NCBI GenBank assembly: GCA_049322515.1
Contig: JBMOQW010000027.1
Location: forward strand, 124,001 to 188,000
Direction of reading: 5' to 3'
Source: Parasulfuritortus sp049322515
GTDB taxonomy: Bacteria; Pseudomonadota; Gammaproteobacteria; Burkholderiales; Thiobacillaceae
Length of the DNA: 64,000 nt
Positions 44,356 through 52,959 of the stretch are shown piece after piece. The notes under the pieces were generated by a model. It was not told where the DNA came from. It saw nothing but the letters and a program-made list of their open reading frames with translations, and made no database searches. A program made the translations under genes and the position numbers. Position 1 is the stretch's first letter, and each line of letters opens with the position of its first letter.

Positions 44356-45843
44356 TCACATCTCCACTTTGGGCGAGGCCGGCGTCGCCCGGTTCACCGA
44401 CCACAAACGCAACTGCTTGATCTGCTCCTCCATGGTGCGCGACAGCGGCACCATGCGCGCGGTGTTCCAGACCACGTCCTGCTCGGTGAACATGCGGCCG
44501 TCCTGGTAGCCACGGATGCGGGCCGCCTTGATCGCCTGCTCGATCTCCGCGCCACTCCAGTTCTTGGTCACGGCAGCGAGGAATTTCAGGTTGAAGGTGT
44601 CGGGATCGGCCCCGAAGGCACGGATGTGGATGCGCAGGATCGCGGTACGCTCCTCCTCGTTCGGCAGGTCGAGGAAGAACAGCTGGTCGAAGCGGCCCTT
44701 GCGGATCACCTCGGCCGGCAGTTTCTCGATCCGGTTGGCGGTCGCCACCACGAATACATTGCTGGGCTTTTCCTGCATCCAGGTGAGGAAGCTGGCGAAG
44801 ATGTTGTTGTTGCCGCCATAACCGGTCAGGTCATAGCCGAAGCTGTTCTCCATCTCGTCGATCCAGAGCACCAGCGGTGCGATTTCCTCGGCGACCCGGA
44901 GCGCGTGGTCGAAGGCATATTCCGGCGCGCCGTAGGCCCCGGACAGGACCAGGTTCATGTCGAGCCGGACCAGGGGCAGATTCCAGGCCCCGGCGATCAG
45001 CTTGGCGGCCAGGCTCTTGCCACACCCGGACACGCCCATGAACAGGATGCCGGAAGGCAGCGGGACACCCGACTCGAACGCCTGCCGGGTAAACAGCGAG
45101 GCCCGGCTGGACACCCACTCCTTCAGGTTTTGCAGGCCGCCAACCTGGTCCAGGCGCACCGTATTGGCAACGAAGCGCAAACAGCCTTCCTTGAGCAGGG
45201 CGTAGGATTTTTCCTCGAGGATCTCCGGGATCGCCTGGTCGAGCGCCAGCTTGTCTTCCCGCACCAGCCGGCGTACCAAGTGACCGATCTCGTCGAGCGA
45301 CATGCCGCGCATCGCCGCCGCGCACTGGAAGCGCCAGTCCGGATCGAGCCGTTCGGCAACTCCGGCGGCATTCGCCAGCCGGTCGAGATGACGCAGGATG
45401 TCGGCCTCGCCGGGTAACCCCAGGGTGACCAGGAACACTTGTTTCTTCAGGCCATCCGGCAGGACCAGCGCGGCATCGCTCAGGCACAGGACCACGGAGC
45501 GCTGGCCGGCTTGCGCATACAGGTCGCGCAGGGCCCGGACGATGCGTGGGTCGCGCTCGAATAGGGACGGCAGGTCGCGCATCTGGATGACGGCCGGCCC
45601 CGGCAAGGTCGCCACATGCTGGAGCGCGGCGACCGGATCGGTGATCGGTTCGAGCGACTCGGTCAGGGTATGGAAGCCGCGCGCCGCGCTCCACAGGATC
45701 AGGGGCGCGTTCGGCCCCAAGCGCTCGCGGGTCAGTTCGGCCAGGAGTTCGCCGACCCGGCCTTCATCCTCGCCCTGTACGTACAGGATCGGATAGCCGG
45801 CATCGAGGCCCTTGCGCAGCCGGGCGCGGACGTCGATCTTCAT
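44356..45843 (-). CDS. Ycf46-like AAA+ ATPase
   Basis: A 495-residue protein with a N-terminal domain of about 230 residues (RKGLDAGYPILYVQGEDEGR, AVIQMRDLPSLFERDP) and a C-terminal AAA+ module: Walker A GVSGCGKS, Walker B LVLWIDEME, sensor 1 VFVVATANRIEKLPAE and arginine finger in RKGRFDQLFFL. This is the layout of cyanobacterial and proteobacterial Ycf46-like proteins; the Ycf46 link is to CO2/pH responses in cyanobacteria, of uncertain relevance. Its start overlaps the ppx stop (ATGA), so the two are coupled. Confidence 0.85.
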   Translation of the reverse strand: MKIDVRARLRKGLDAGYPILYVQGEDEGRVGELLAELTRERLGPNAPLILWSAARGFHTLTESLEPITDPVAALQHVATLPGPAVIQMRDLPSLFERDPRIVRALRDLYAQAGQRSVVLCLSDAALVLPDGLKKQVFLVTLGLPGEADILRHLDRLANAAGVAERLDPDWRFQCAAAMRGMSLDEIGHLVRRLVREDKLALDQAIPEILEEKSYALLKEGCLRFVANTVRLDQVGGLQNLKEWVSSRASLFTRQAFESGVPLPSGILFMGVSGCGKSLAAKLIAGAWNLPLVRLDMNLVLSGAYGAPEYAFDHALRVAEEIAPLVLWIDEMENSFGYDLTGYGGNNNIFASFLTWMQEKPSNVFVVATANRIEKLPAEVIRKGRFDQLFFLDLPNEEERTAILRIHIRAFGADPDTFNLKFLAAVTKNWSGAEIEQAIKAARIRGYQDGRMFTEQDVVWNTARMVPLSRTMEEQIKQLRLWSVNRATPASPKVEM

Positions 45844-47333
45844 GTCCGGGCCTCGAGGCCGACCAGGCGCAGGTGTGGCAGCACGTCACGCCAGGCTCGC
45901 AGTTCCTGATCGAGCACGGTGCGGGTCAGCGGGTTGGCCTCCAGCCAGGCGGCCGGCAAGACCAGTCGATACTGGCCCGGACGCAAGGCGCTGAGGCCGA
46001 ACTCGGGCAGCTTCGCCTCGGACCGGCTGACGTGCAGCAGCACCGCCAGACGCAGGCACAGGATCAGGGGCCAGAGCGGGTCCGAGGCGGCGTAGCCGAG
46101 CTTGTCCAGCCCGCCCCGGCTGGCGCGCACCAGGGCCGCCAGACGCGCCTGGTCGCGGCGGGCGAAGCCCGGCATGTCGGCGTTTTCCAGGATGTAGGCG
46201 CCATGCTTGTGGAAGCCGGAATGGGCGATGCTGATGCCGACCTCGTGCAGGCGCGCGGCCCAGGCCAGCCAGCGGGCCGCTTCACCGTCGCCACCGCCCG
46301 CCTGGGGCAGGCTGGCGAACAGGCGCAAGGCCAGGCGCTCGACCCGGCGCGCCTGCTTGCCGTCGACATGGTAGCGGCGCATGAACTGGCTGACCGTGAC
46401 ATCGCGCATGTCATGGTCGTGCACCCGGCCGAGCAGATCCCACAGGATGCCTTCGCGCATCGCGCCCTGGGCGGCGGTCATGGTGTCGATGGCGAATTCC
46501 TGGAACACACCGGACATGATCGCGGCGCCACCGACGATGACCGGCTTGCGTTCGTCCTTCAGCCCATCCAGTTCGAGCCGGGACAGGTGTCCGGCCTTGG
46601 CCAGCCGTTCGCGCAGCCACTTCAGGCCGTCGGCAGTGATCTGGCCATCGGACAGGCCGTTCTGGTACAGGATCTCACCCAAGGCCCGCGCGGTGCCTGA
46701 GGAACCCACCGCCTCGTGCCAGCGGCCGCGCCGGAACTCGTGTGCGACCTGCTGGGCCTCGACCCGGGCGGCGGTGACGGCCGCTTTCAGTTGTATCTTG
46801 TCGATCTGACCGTCGGGAAAAAAGCGGTTGCTGAACACCACGCAGCCCATGTGCAGGCTCTCGCGGTCGCGCGCCTCGTAGCCGGTGCCGATGATGCATT
46901 CCGTGGAGCCGCCGCCGATGTCGACCACCAGGCGCGGTTCCGTGGTGAGCGGCAGGCTGTGGGCAACCCCCAGGTAGATCAGGCGCGCTTCCTCGCGTCC
47001 GGCGACGATGTCGATGTCGAAGCCGAGGATGGCGCGCGCCCGATCGAGAAAGGCGGGAGCGTTCTTGGCCACCCGCAGGGCCGAGGTGCCGACCGCGCGC
47101 ACCGCGCCTGGCGGCATCCCCTGCAATCGCTCGCCGAACCGGGCCAGGCAGGCCAGGGCACGCTCCTGCGATGCGGCATCGAGTTCCTTGGTGGCGGTCA
47201 AGCCGGCCGCCAGCCGCACCGCATCCTTATGGGCATCCAGGTAATAGAGCTGGTCGCCATCGACGCGCGCGACCTGGAGATGGAAGGAATTGGAACCGAT
47301 GTCGAGCGCGGCGAGGGTGGGATATTCCTGCAT
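45840..47333 (-). CDS. ppx: Exopolyphosphatase (Ppx/GppA family)
   Basis: A 497-residue phosphatase of the actin/hexokinase fold: DIGSNSFHLQVARVDG (phosphate 1), VVDIGGGSTECIIG (phosphate 2), and a C-terminal HD-type domain (RLHEVGISIAHSGFHKHGAY). It removes phosphate from polyphosphate ends or from pppGpp. The ATG at 47333 gives the usual N-terminus; a TTG 8 codons earlier is not needed. It opposes ppk1 nearby. The following gene, the Ycf46-like ATPase, overlaps its stop. Confidence 0.94.
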   Translation of the reverse strand: MQEYPTLAALDIGSNSFHLQVARVDGDQLYYLDAHKDAVRLAAGLTATKELDAASQERALACLARFGERLQGMPPGAVRAVGTSALRVAKNAPAFLDRARAILGFDIDIVAGREEARLIYLGVAHSLPLTTEPRLVVDIGGGSTECIIGTGYEARDRESLHMGCVVFSNRFFPDGQIDKIQLKAAVTAARVEAQQVAHEFRRGRWHEAVGSSGTARALGEILYQNGLSDGQITADGLKWLRERLAKAGHLSRLELDGLKDERKPVIVGGAAIMSGVFQEFAIDTMTAAQGAMREGILWDLLGRVHDHDMRDVTVSQFMRRYHVDGKQARRVERLALRLFASLPQAGGGDGEAARWLAWAARLHEVGISIAHSGFHKHGAYILENADMPGFARRDQARLAALVRASRGGLDKLGYAASDPLWPLILCLRLAVLLHVSRSEAKLPEFGLSALRPGQYRLVLPAAWLEANPLTRTVLDQELRAWRDVLPHLRLVGLEART

Positions 47334-47400
47334 GGTTCCCGATCGATGGTGAGGCAAAGTGGACGGAATTATCCCAGAAACCCACCTGGGGGTCTGCTCA

Positions 47401-47457
47401 GGCGCCCCTGTTTAATTCGCACGGGGTCGCGACGCGGACAAAAAAATCTGTGGCTTC
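47401..47457. mobile_element. Decayed mini-element related to the MITE at 2916-3188
   Basis: GGCGCCCCTGTTTAATTCGC at 47401 matches the left end of the MITE (GGAGCCACTGATTTATTCGC) at 16 of 20 positions. The other end, ACAAAAAAATCTGTGGCTTC at 47438-47457, resembles the MITE right end. CTCA precedes and CTAA follows, close to a YTAR duplication with one change. The CTAA contains the purT stop codon. The two ends are almost abutting, so the centre has been lost, or the match is partly chance. Confidence 0.4.
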
Positions 47458-48654
47458 CTAAATCTCCGGCTTCACCAAGGAAGCTGCCTGGCGCGCCCGT
47501 TGCCGGGCCTCCTCGATATCCCGGCCTTCGGCCAAAGCCACGCCCATGCGCCGGCGCTCGAAGGCGCGCGGCTTGCCGAACAGGCGCAGATCGGTGCCCG
47601 GCACGTGCAGGGCCTTGTCGACATCGTGGTAGCGCAGGCCCTTGGCGTCGACGCCGCCGTAGATCACGGCCGACGCGCCTGGGTTGCGCAGGGTGGTGTC
47701 GACTGGCAGGCCGAGGATGGCGCGGGCATGCAGATCGAATTCGTTCTGGCGCTGGGTGGCCAGGGTCACCATGCCGGTATCGTGGGGACGCGGACTGACT
47801 TCGGAAAACCAGACCTGGTCGCCCTTGACGAAGCACTCGACCCCGAACAGGCCGAGTCCGCCGAGGTCGTCGGTGACCGCCTTGGCGATCGCGCGGGCCT
47901 GGTCCAGCGCGGCGGGGCTCATCGGCTGGGGCTGCCAGCTTTCCACGTAGTCCCCCTTCACCTGGAGATGGCCGATCGGTTCGCAGAAATGGGTCTTCGG
48001 CTGGCCGTCCGGACCGAGGGCGCGGACCGTGAGCTGGGTGATCTCGTACTCGAAGTCGATGAAGCCTTCGACGATGACCCGGCTTTTCTTCACCCGGCCG
48101 GTTTCGTTGGCGTAGTCCCAAGCGGCCTTCAGCCCGTCCGGGCTGTCCACCTTGCTCTGCCCCTTGCCGGACGAGGACATGACCGGCTTGATCACGCAGG
48201 GATAGCCGATGCCGGCGTCGACCGCCTGCTTGAGCGCCTCGTAGGAATCCGCGAAGGCATAGGGCGAGGTGGGCAGTTTGAGCGTTTCGGCGGCCAGGCG
48301 GCGGATGCCCTCGCGGTTCATGGTCAAGTGGGCGGCGCGGGCTGTCGGGATGACCTTGCAAAGGCCTTCTTTTTCCAACTGCATCAGGGTCTCGGTGGCG
48401 ATGGCCTCGATCTCGGGCACCACCAGATGCGGCTTTTCCGAATCGATCAGGCGGGACAGGACATTGCCGTTGGTCATGTCGATGCACTGCGTGTGATGCG
48501 CGACCTGGTGCCCGGGCGCCCCCTCATAACGATCGACGGCGGTGACTTCGACGCCGAGGCGTTGCAGGGCGATGATGACTTCCTTGCCCAGTTCGCCGGC
48601 GCCGAGCAGCATGACCCGGGTCGCCTCGGGCGACATCGGCGTGCCGATATACAT
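47458..48654 (-). CDS. purT: Formate-dependent phosphoribosylglycinamide formyltransferase 2
   Basis: A 398-residue ATP-grasp enzyme that uses formate, ATP and GAR in purine synthesis, needing no tetrahydrofolate. The start IGTPMSPEATRVMLLGAGEL, the block YPCVIKPVMSSSGKGQS and the ATP-grasp core (VECFVKGDQVWFSEVSPRPH) are characteristic of PurT. The ATG at 48654 follows GAGGAG. It is divergent from the LysM/FecR gene. Its stop lies at the end of a possible relic insertion. Confidence 0.97.
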   Translation of the reverse strand: MYIGTPMSPEATRVMLLGAGELGKEVIIALQRLGVEVTAVDRYEGAPGHQVAHHTQCIDMTNGNVLSRLIDSEKPHLVVPEIEAIATETLMQLEKEGLCKVIPTARAAHLTMNREGIRRLAAETLKLPTSPYAFADSYEALKQAVDAGIGYPCVIKPVMSSSGKGQSKVDSPDGLKAAWDYANETGRVKKSRVIVEGFIDFEYEITQLTVRALGPDGQPKTHFCEPIGHLQVKGDYVESWQPQPMSPAALDQARAIAKAVTDDLGGLGLFGVECFVKGDQVWFSEVSPRPHDTGMVTLATQRQNEFDLHARAILGLPVDTTLRNPGASAVIYGGVDAKGLRYHDVDKALHVPGTDLRLFGKPRAFERRRMGVALAEGRDIEEARQRARQAASLVKPEI

Positions 48655-48761
48655 TTGTACTACTCCTCTCGTTCGATTCCGCCCATAGAATGGCGTGCCA
48701 TATGTCGTAAGCCTATCGGATGGCCCGCGACTCGGCCATACCCAGATAGGATATCCCGCTG

Positions 48762-50591
48762 ATGCCCCGCTTCCCGCTCCTTGCCTGCCTGCTGGCCCTC
48801 GCCTCCAGGCAGGTCGGAGCGCAGGACTGGATCTACACGACCGGCGCCGGCGACACGCCCCTGGCCATCGCCCGGACCTATCTGGAGCGCCCCGACCGCT
48901 GGCGCGACCTGCTCCGCTTGAACCATGTTCCAGACGCCCGTGCCCTGCCGGCGGGGCGTGCCCTGCGCATTCCCGTGGCCTGGCTCAAGGCCGGCCCGAG
49001 CCATGTCCTGGTCAGCCATGCCGCCGGCGATGTGCAACTGCATCGGGCCGACGGCCACGCGGTCGTTCTGGCCGCCGGCCATGCCGTGCGCGGCGGGGAA
49101 ACCGTGGTCACCGGACCGGACGGATACGCCACCTTCAGGCTGGTCGATGGCACCCGGGTCGCCCTGGCCCCCGCCAGCCGGCTCTGCTTCGAAACCCTGA
49201 TCGCCTACGGCGAGACCGGCATGGCGGCGAGCGATCTCCAGCTCGAAGCCGGACGGGTGGAAGTCGGCGCCAACAAGCAACTGCCGCCGGTCGGCGGGCT
49301 GCGGGTGCGGACACCGATCGCGCTCGCCGGACTGCGTGGCACCACCTTCCGACTCTCGGTCAGCGAGGATGGCCAACAAGTCCGCAACGAGGTCCTGCAA
49401 GGCCAGGTCAGTATGCACGCAGAGACCCGCGAGGTGATGGTCAGCGCGGTGCACGGCACCCTGGTCGAAAGAGGGGCCCCGCCCGCCCCGCCCATTGCCT
49501 TGCTGCCCGCACCCGACCTGGGGGCTTTGCCGGACCGGCTGCGCGAACCGCCGGTTCGATTTGCCTGGCCGGCCCAGGCCGGGGCCCAGCGTTGGCGCGC
49601 ACGCATCGCCAGCGACCCCGATTTTCAGCAGGTCATCTTCGACCAGACCGTCGAAGACCCGGTGCTCCAATGGCAGCCCCTGCCGGTCGACGGCCCCTAC
49701 TATCTCCAGGTGCGTGCCATCGATCCGCTGGGCCTGGAAGGGATGCCGGCGGTCCATGGCTTCGTGCTCGACGTGCAGCCCCTGGCACCTCAGCTGGAAG
49801 CCCCGGAGGACGCCGAACGCAGTGATCGTGAGTCGCTGTCATTCGCCTGGGCGGCTGCACCGGAAGCGGCAGGTTATCTGCTCCAGATCGCCCCGACCCC
49901 GGATTTCACCCCGGACCGGACCCTCGAACGGCGTCTCGGTCCCCTCCTGCGACATACCGAACCCTTGCCGCGCGGCCTCTATTTCTGGCGCATGGCCAGC
50001 CTCGATGGCGAGGGCCATGGCCATGGCTGGGGCGAAATCCGCCAGGCGCGCGTACACCCCCTGCCTGCCCCGCCCCGTGGTGAAGCCCGGTCCGAAGGCG
50101 CGCACGCGCTGTTCGGCTGGACCACCAGCCCCGGCGCGCATGCCTACGAGCTGGAGGTCTCGCGCCGGACCGATTTCGCGACCGTCGAGGCGCGGGTTCG
50201 GGAATCCGGCACCCGGACCACCCTGCCCCTGCGGTCCGGCAAGTACGCCTGGCGTCTGCGTGCGGTGCAAGCGGACGGCCAGGCCGGCCCCTGGAGCCGC
50301 GCCGGCAGTCTGGTGATGCCGCCGGATGCCCCGCACGACATCCGGGTCCAGGTCGACGCAGGCCGCCTGACGGTGCAATGGGCGGGCATGGCCCCGGCCT
50401 TCAGGCTTGAATTCGCCCGTGACCCGGCCTTTGCGCAGCCGCTGTTCAACCACAAGGAAGCAGGCAACGTCACCCGCTTGCTGACCCCGGAGCCGGGACA
50501 GTACTGGGTTCGGGTGATCGCCTTGAGCGAGACCGGCGCCTACGGCAACCGTAGCCGCGCCGTGCCGTTCACAGTGCGATCGTGGCAATGA
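48762..50591 (+). CDS. Secreted LysM-FecR-FN3-like protein
   Basis: A 609-residue exported protein. Signal peptide MPRFPLLACLLALASRQVGA; then a LysM peptidoglycan-binding motif (YTTGAGDTPLAIARTYL to LPAGRALRIP, about residues 25-72); a FecR-like domain (about 80-190, AAGDVQLHRADGHAVVLAAG, GLRVRTPIALAGLRGTTFRL); then several repeated beta-sandwich segments like fibronectin type III or FecR-associated folds (FAWPAQAGAQRWRARIASDP, SFAWAAAPEAAGYLLQIAPT, FGWTTSPGAHAYELEVSRRT). No sigma-factor gene is adjacent, so it is unlikely to be a classical FecR regulator. It probably sits in the envelope. Confidence 0.85.
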   Translation: MPRFPLLACLLALASRQVGAQDWIYTTGAGDTPLAIARTYLERPDRWRDLLRLNHVPDARALPAGRALRIPVAWLKAGPSHVLVSHAAGDVQLHRADGHAVVLAAGHAVRGGETVVTGPDGYATFRLVDGTRVALAPASRLCFETLIAYGETGMAASDLQLEAGRVEVGANKQLPPVGGLRVRTPIALAGLRGTTFRLSVSEDGQQVRNEVLQGQVSMHAETREVMVSAVHGTLVERGAPPAPPIALLPAPDLGALPDRLREPPVRFAWPAQAGAQRWRARIASDPDFQQVIFDQTVEDPVLQWQPLPVDGPYYLQVRAIDPLGLEGMPAVHGFVLDVQPLAPQLEAPEDAERSDRESLSFAWAAAPEAAGYLLQIAPTPDFTPDRTLERRLGPLLRHTEPLPRGLYFWRMASLDGEGHGHGWGEIRQARVHPLPAPPRGEARSEGAHALFGWTTSPGAHAYELEVSRRTDFATVEARVRESGTRTTLPLRSGKYAWRLRAVQADGQAGPWSRAGSLVMPPDAPHDIRVQVDAGRLTVQWAGMAPAFRLEFARDPAFAQPLFNHKEAGNVTRLLTPEPGQYWVRVIALSETGAYGNRSRAVPFTVRSWQ

Positions 50592-50616
50592 CCGGCGCCA
50601 GCCAGCGCGGGTCCGA

Positions 50617-51876
50617 TCAGTTGAGCTGGATGCGAACGCCGAACGGCACCGGGGCCTTGCCCTTGACCAGCCAGACCACCGGGCAACGCGGCTCGCGTTC
50701 CGGAAAACGCCCCTCGGCGTCGGTGAAATAGACCAGCAGATCCGGGTCGACCCGGCCGCTGTCCAGCCAGTCGAACACCGGTCGGAAATCAGTCCCGCCG
50801 CCGCCCTGCACGCCCTCGGGCAAGGCCAGCGTCTCCCACATCGCGAAAGTCCAGGGCCCGGCTTCGGCCAGCGTGTCGTCACAGGCATGCAGGATCACCT
50901 CGGCGCGCACCTGGGCCTTCAGGGCATCGATCTCGGCCAGGAACTCGCGCAGTTCCTCATCGCCGATCGAGCCGCTGGTATCCAGCACCACGGCCACTTT
51001 CACACCCTGGCTGTGCAGGCGCGGCATCATGGCGTCGCCATCGCGCCGCGAGGTGCGCTGGAAGCTGTAGTCGTCGCGCGCGACGTTCATCATGTAGCGG
51101 GCCAGCAGGGCGCGCCAGGGCAGCTTGGGCGCCAGGAGATCGTCGACCAGGCGCATCATCGAACTGGACAGCTTGCCCGCCTGGCGCGCGGCCTGGGCGG
51201 CGGCGGCAAGGCGGCCCTGCCACTGCTCGTCGAGGCTATCGAGGTCGAGGGGGGGCGGCGGCGGACCGGCGTCCTGCGCCGCGGTCCCGTGGTCGGGCTG
51301 CGCCTCCGTGTCGCCCTGGGCCACGGAGGCTTCGCCGGTATCCTCGTCCTCGGGCGCCTCGCCCCCTTCCGAGGCGTCACTATCATCGGGTTCGCCCTCG
51401 CCGCCCTGCCCGGCCCCGGCATCATCGAACAGATGCTGATCCAGGGTCTGCTCGGGCGGGTCTTCGTGCAGCAGCGGGTAGATTTCCTCGGCAGTGAGAC
51501 CCCGGTAGGCGGCATTCATGAGGGCCCGGTCCGGCGGCGGCAACCGCTCGTCATCCAGGATCATGTTCACGGCGTAGTCGCAGGCCACGTCCCAACGGTG
51601 CTTCTGGCGATGGTTGCGGCGGTTGAAATGCGACAGCGCGCAGTGCATGGCCTCGTGCGCCAGCACGAACTGGGTCTGGTCCAGGGTCAGCCGGGCGATG
51701 TAGTCCGGGTTGTAGTAAAAGAAACGCGCATCGGTGGCCGTGGTCTCGCACCACTTCGGATCGGCCACCTTGAGCGGCAAGTGCATGACCAGGGTGCCCA
51801 GGAACGGCTTGTCCAGGATCAGCCGGGTGCGGGCGGCGGCGAGCTTGGTTTCGAGAAGGGCAATATCCGCCGCCAT
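50617..51876 (-). CDS. VWA-domain putative metallopeptidase (DUF2201-like)
   Basis: A 419-residue soluble protein. The N-terminal half has a zinc-peptidase-like HEAMHCALSHF motif with a downstream DVACDYAVNMIL helix; a long acidic linker (about 155-215) follows; the C-terminal half is a VWA-like domain with the MIDAS-type DTSGSIGDEEL and a later GGGGTDFRP. This domain pairing is typical of the DUF2201 family, whose members sit next to MoxR ATPases. Start TAAATG joins directly onto the moxR stop, and the ribosome binding site lies in a G-rich repeat. Substrate unknown. Confidence 0.87.
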   Translation of the reverse strand: MAADIALLETKLAAARTRLILDKPFLGTLVMHLPLKVADPKWCETTATDARFFYYNPDYIARLTLDQTQFVLAHEAMHCALSHFNRRNHRQKHRWDVACDYAVNMILDDERLPPPDRALMNAAYRGLTAEEIYPLLHEDPPEQTLDQHLFDDAGAGQGGEGEPDDSDASEGGEAPEDEDTGEASVAQGDTEAQPDHGTAAQDAGPPPPPLDLDSLDEQWQGRLAAAAQAARQAGKLSSSMMRLVDDLLAPKLPWRALLARYMMNVARDDYSFQRTSRRDGDAMMPRLHSQGVKVAVVLDTSGSIGDEELREFLAEIDALKAQVRAEVILHACDDTLAEAGPWTFAMWETLALPEGVQGGGGTDFRPVFDWLDSGRVDPDLLVYFTDAEGRFPEREPRCPVVWLVKGKAPVPFGVRIQLN

Positions 51877-52956
51877 TTACCCTGCCCCCTTCCCCCTTCC
51901 CCCTTCCCCGCCCGCCGGTTTGAAGTCATACAGCATCAATTCCGCCACGCTGTTGGCCCAGGCGACGAACTCGGGCACCTTGAACAGCGGCTGGCCGACC
52001 GCGCGATGCAGGTCAGTGACCAGCATCACGCCCATCTCGCGCTGGGGAAACCCCTTGGCGTACTTGAGCACATGGCCGAGCTTGGCCATGTCGTCGCGCG
52101 CCTCGCGGGCGCGCCGCACCAGGGCGGCAGCGACCCCGTACTGGAGGTCGATGCTCTTCGGCACCCCGACCTCCTGGCCAGCCAGGATGGCGTCGATGTC
52201 GGGCAGGTTCTCCAGATTGTCGATGTAGGCCTTGAGTTCTACGCCGCAAGCCTGGCCGACACAGGCCTGGAGCGCATCGGAGAGCAGGTCGGGCCGATCG
52301 GAGAACTTCTTCAGGGCACGATGCGCGTATTCCCAGGAACGCGGGCTGGGGAAGGCGACCGGGTTATGCGCGGCATCGTAGTTGAACAGCAGGTCCGGAC
52401 GGAAGCGGAGGAAGCCGAGGATGCGTTCGTCGATGTCGTTGGCGTAGGCCCAGCCGACCCAGTCATCGAGGTGGGCCTCGACGTCGAAATGGGTGAAGCG
52501 GTTGGCCAGGGGCGCCGGCATGGCGTAGGTCACGCCCCGGTCGCCCTGGCGGTTGCCGGCAGCGAAGATGGCCCAACCATCGGGAATCGCGTACTCACCC
52601 AGTTTGCGGTCGAGGATCAGCTGGTAGGCCGCGGCCGACACGGTGGGCGGCGCGGCATTGATTTCGTCCAGGAACAGGATGCCAGCCTGGCCGTGACGCT
52701 GGGCGTCGGGCAGCATGGCGGGCACCGACCATTCGACATTGTCGCCCTTGCGGAAGGGGATGCCGCGCAGGTCGGTCGGCTCCATCTGGCTCAAACGGAT
52801 GTCGATCAGCGGCACGCCGTGCTTCCTGGCGATACCGGCGATGATCTGGGACTTGCCGACGCCGGGGGGGCCCCAGAGCATCACGGGGGTGTGCTGGCCG
52901 TCCGCGCAACTGGCGAACTCCCGGTCCAGGATGGTTTCGATGTGGGATGGGCGCAT
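51877..52956 (-). CDS. MoxR-type AAA+ ATPase
   Basis: A 359-residue ATPase with Walker A MLWGPPGVGKSQ, Walker B ILFLDEINAAPPTV, sensor AIFAAGNRQGDRG and the MoxR arginine finger region. MoxR proteins act as chaperones that insert metals or remodel partners with VWA domains; the partner VWA gene follows directly. The C-terminus (GGEGGRGKGAG) is encoded by a CCCCCTT-type tandem repeat and could change length by slippage. The start at 52956 is 4 bp after the upstream unknown gene's stop. Confidence 0.93.
   Translation of the reverse strand: MRPSHIETILDREFASCADGQHTPVMLWGPPGVGKSQIIAGIARKHGVPLIDIRLSQMEPTDLRGIPFRKGDNVEWSVPAMLPDAQRHGQAGILFLDEINAAPPTVSAAAYQLILDRKLGEYAIPDGWAIFAAGNRQGDRGVTYAMPAPLANRFTHFDVEAHLDDWVGWAYANDIDERILGFLRFRPDLLFNYDAAHNPVAFPSPRSWEYAHRALKKFSDRPDLLSDALQACVGQACGVELKAYIDNLENLPDIDAILAGQEVGVPKSIDLQYGVAAALVRRAREARDDMAKLGHVLKYAKGFPQREMGVMLVTDLHRAVGQPLFKVPEFVAWANSVAELMLYDFKPAGGEGGRGKGAG
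51885..51909. repeat. Heptanucleotide tandem repeat (CCCCCTT)3-CCCC at the moxR 3' end
   Basis: Three perfect copies of CCCCCTT plus CCCC encode the last residues of MoxR. On the minus strand the G-rich tract ends about 8 nt before the ATG of the metallopeptidase and provides its Shine-Dalgarno sequence. Seven is not a multiple of three, so adding or losing a unit would alter the MoxR C-terminus and the spacing to the next start. Confidence 0.75.
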
Positions 52957-52959
52957 GTC

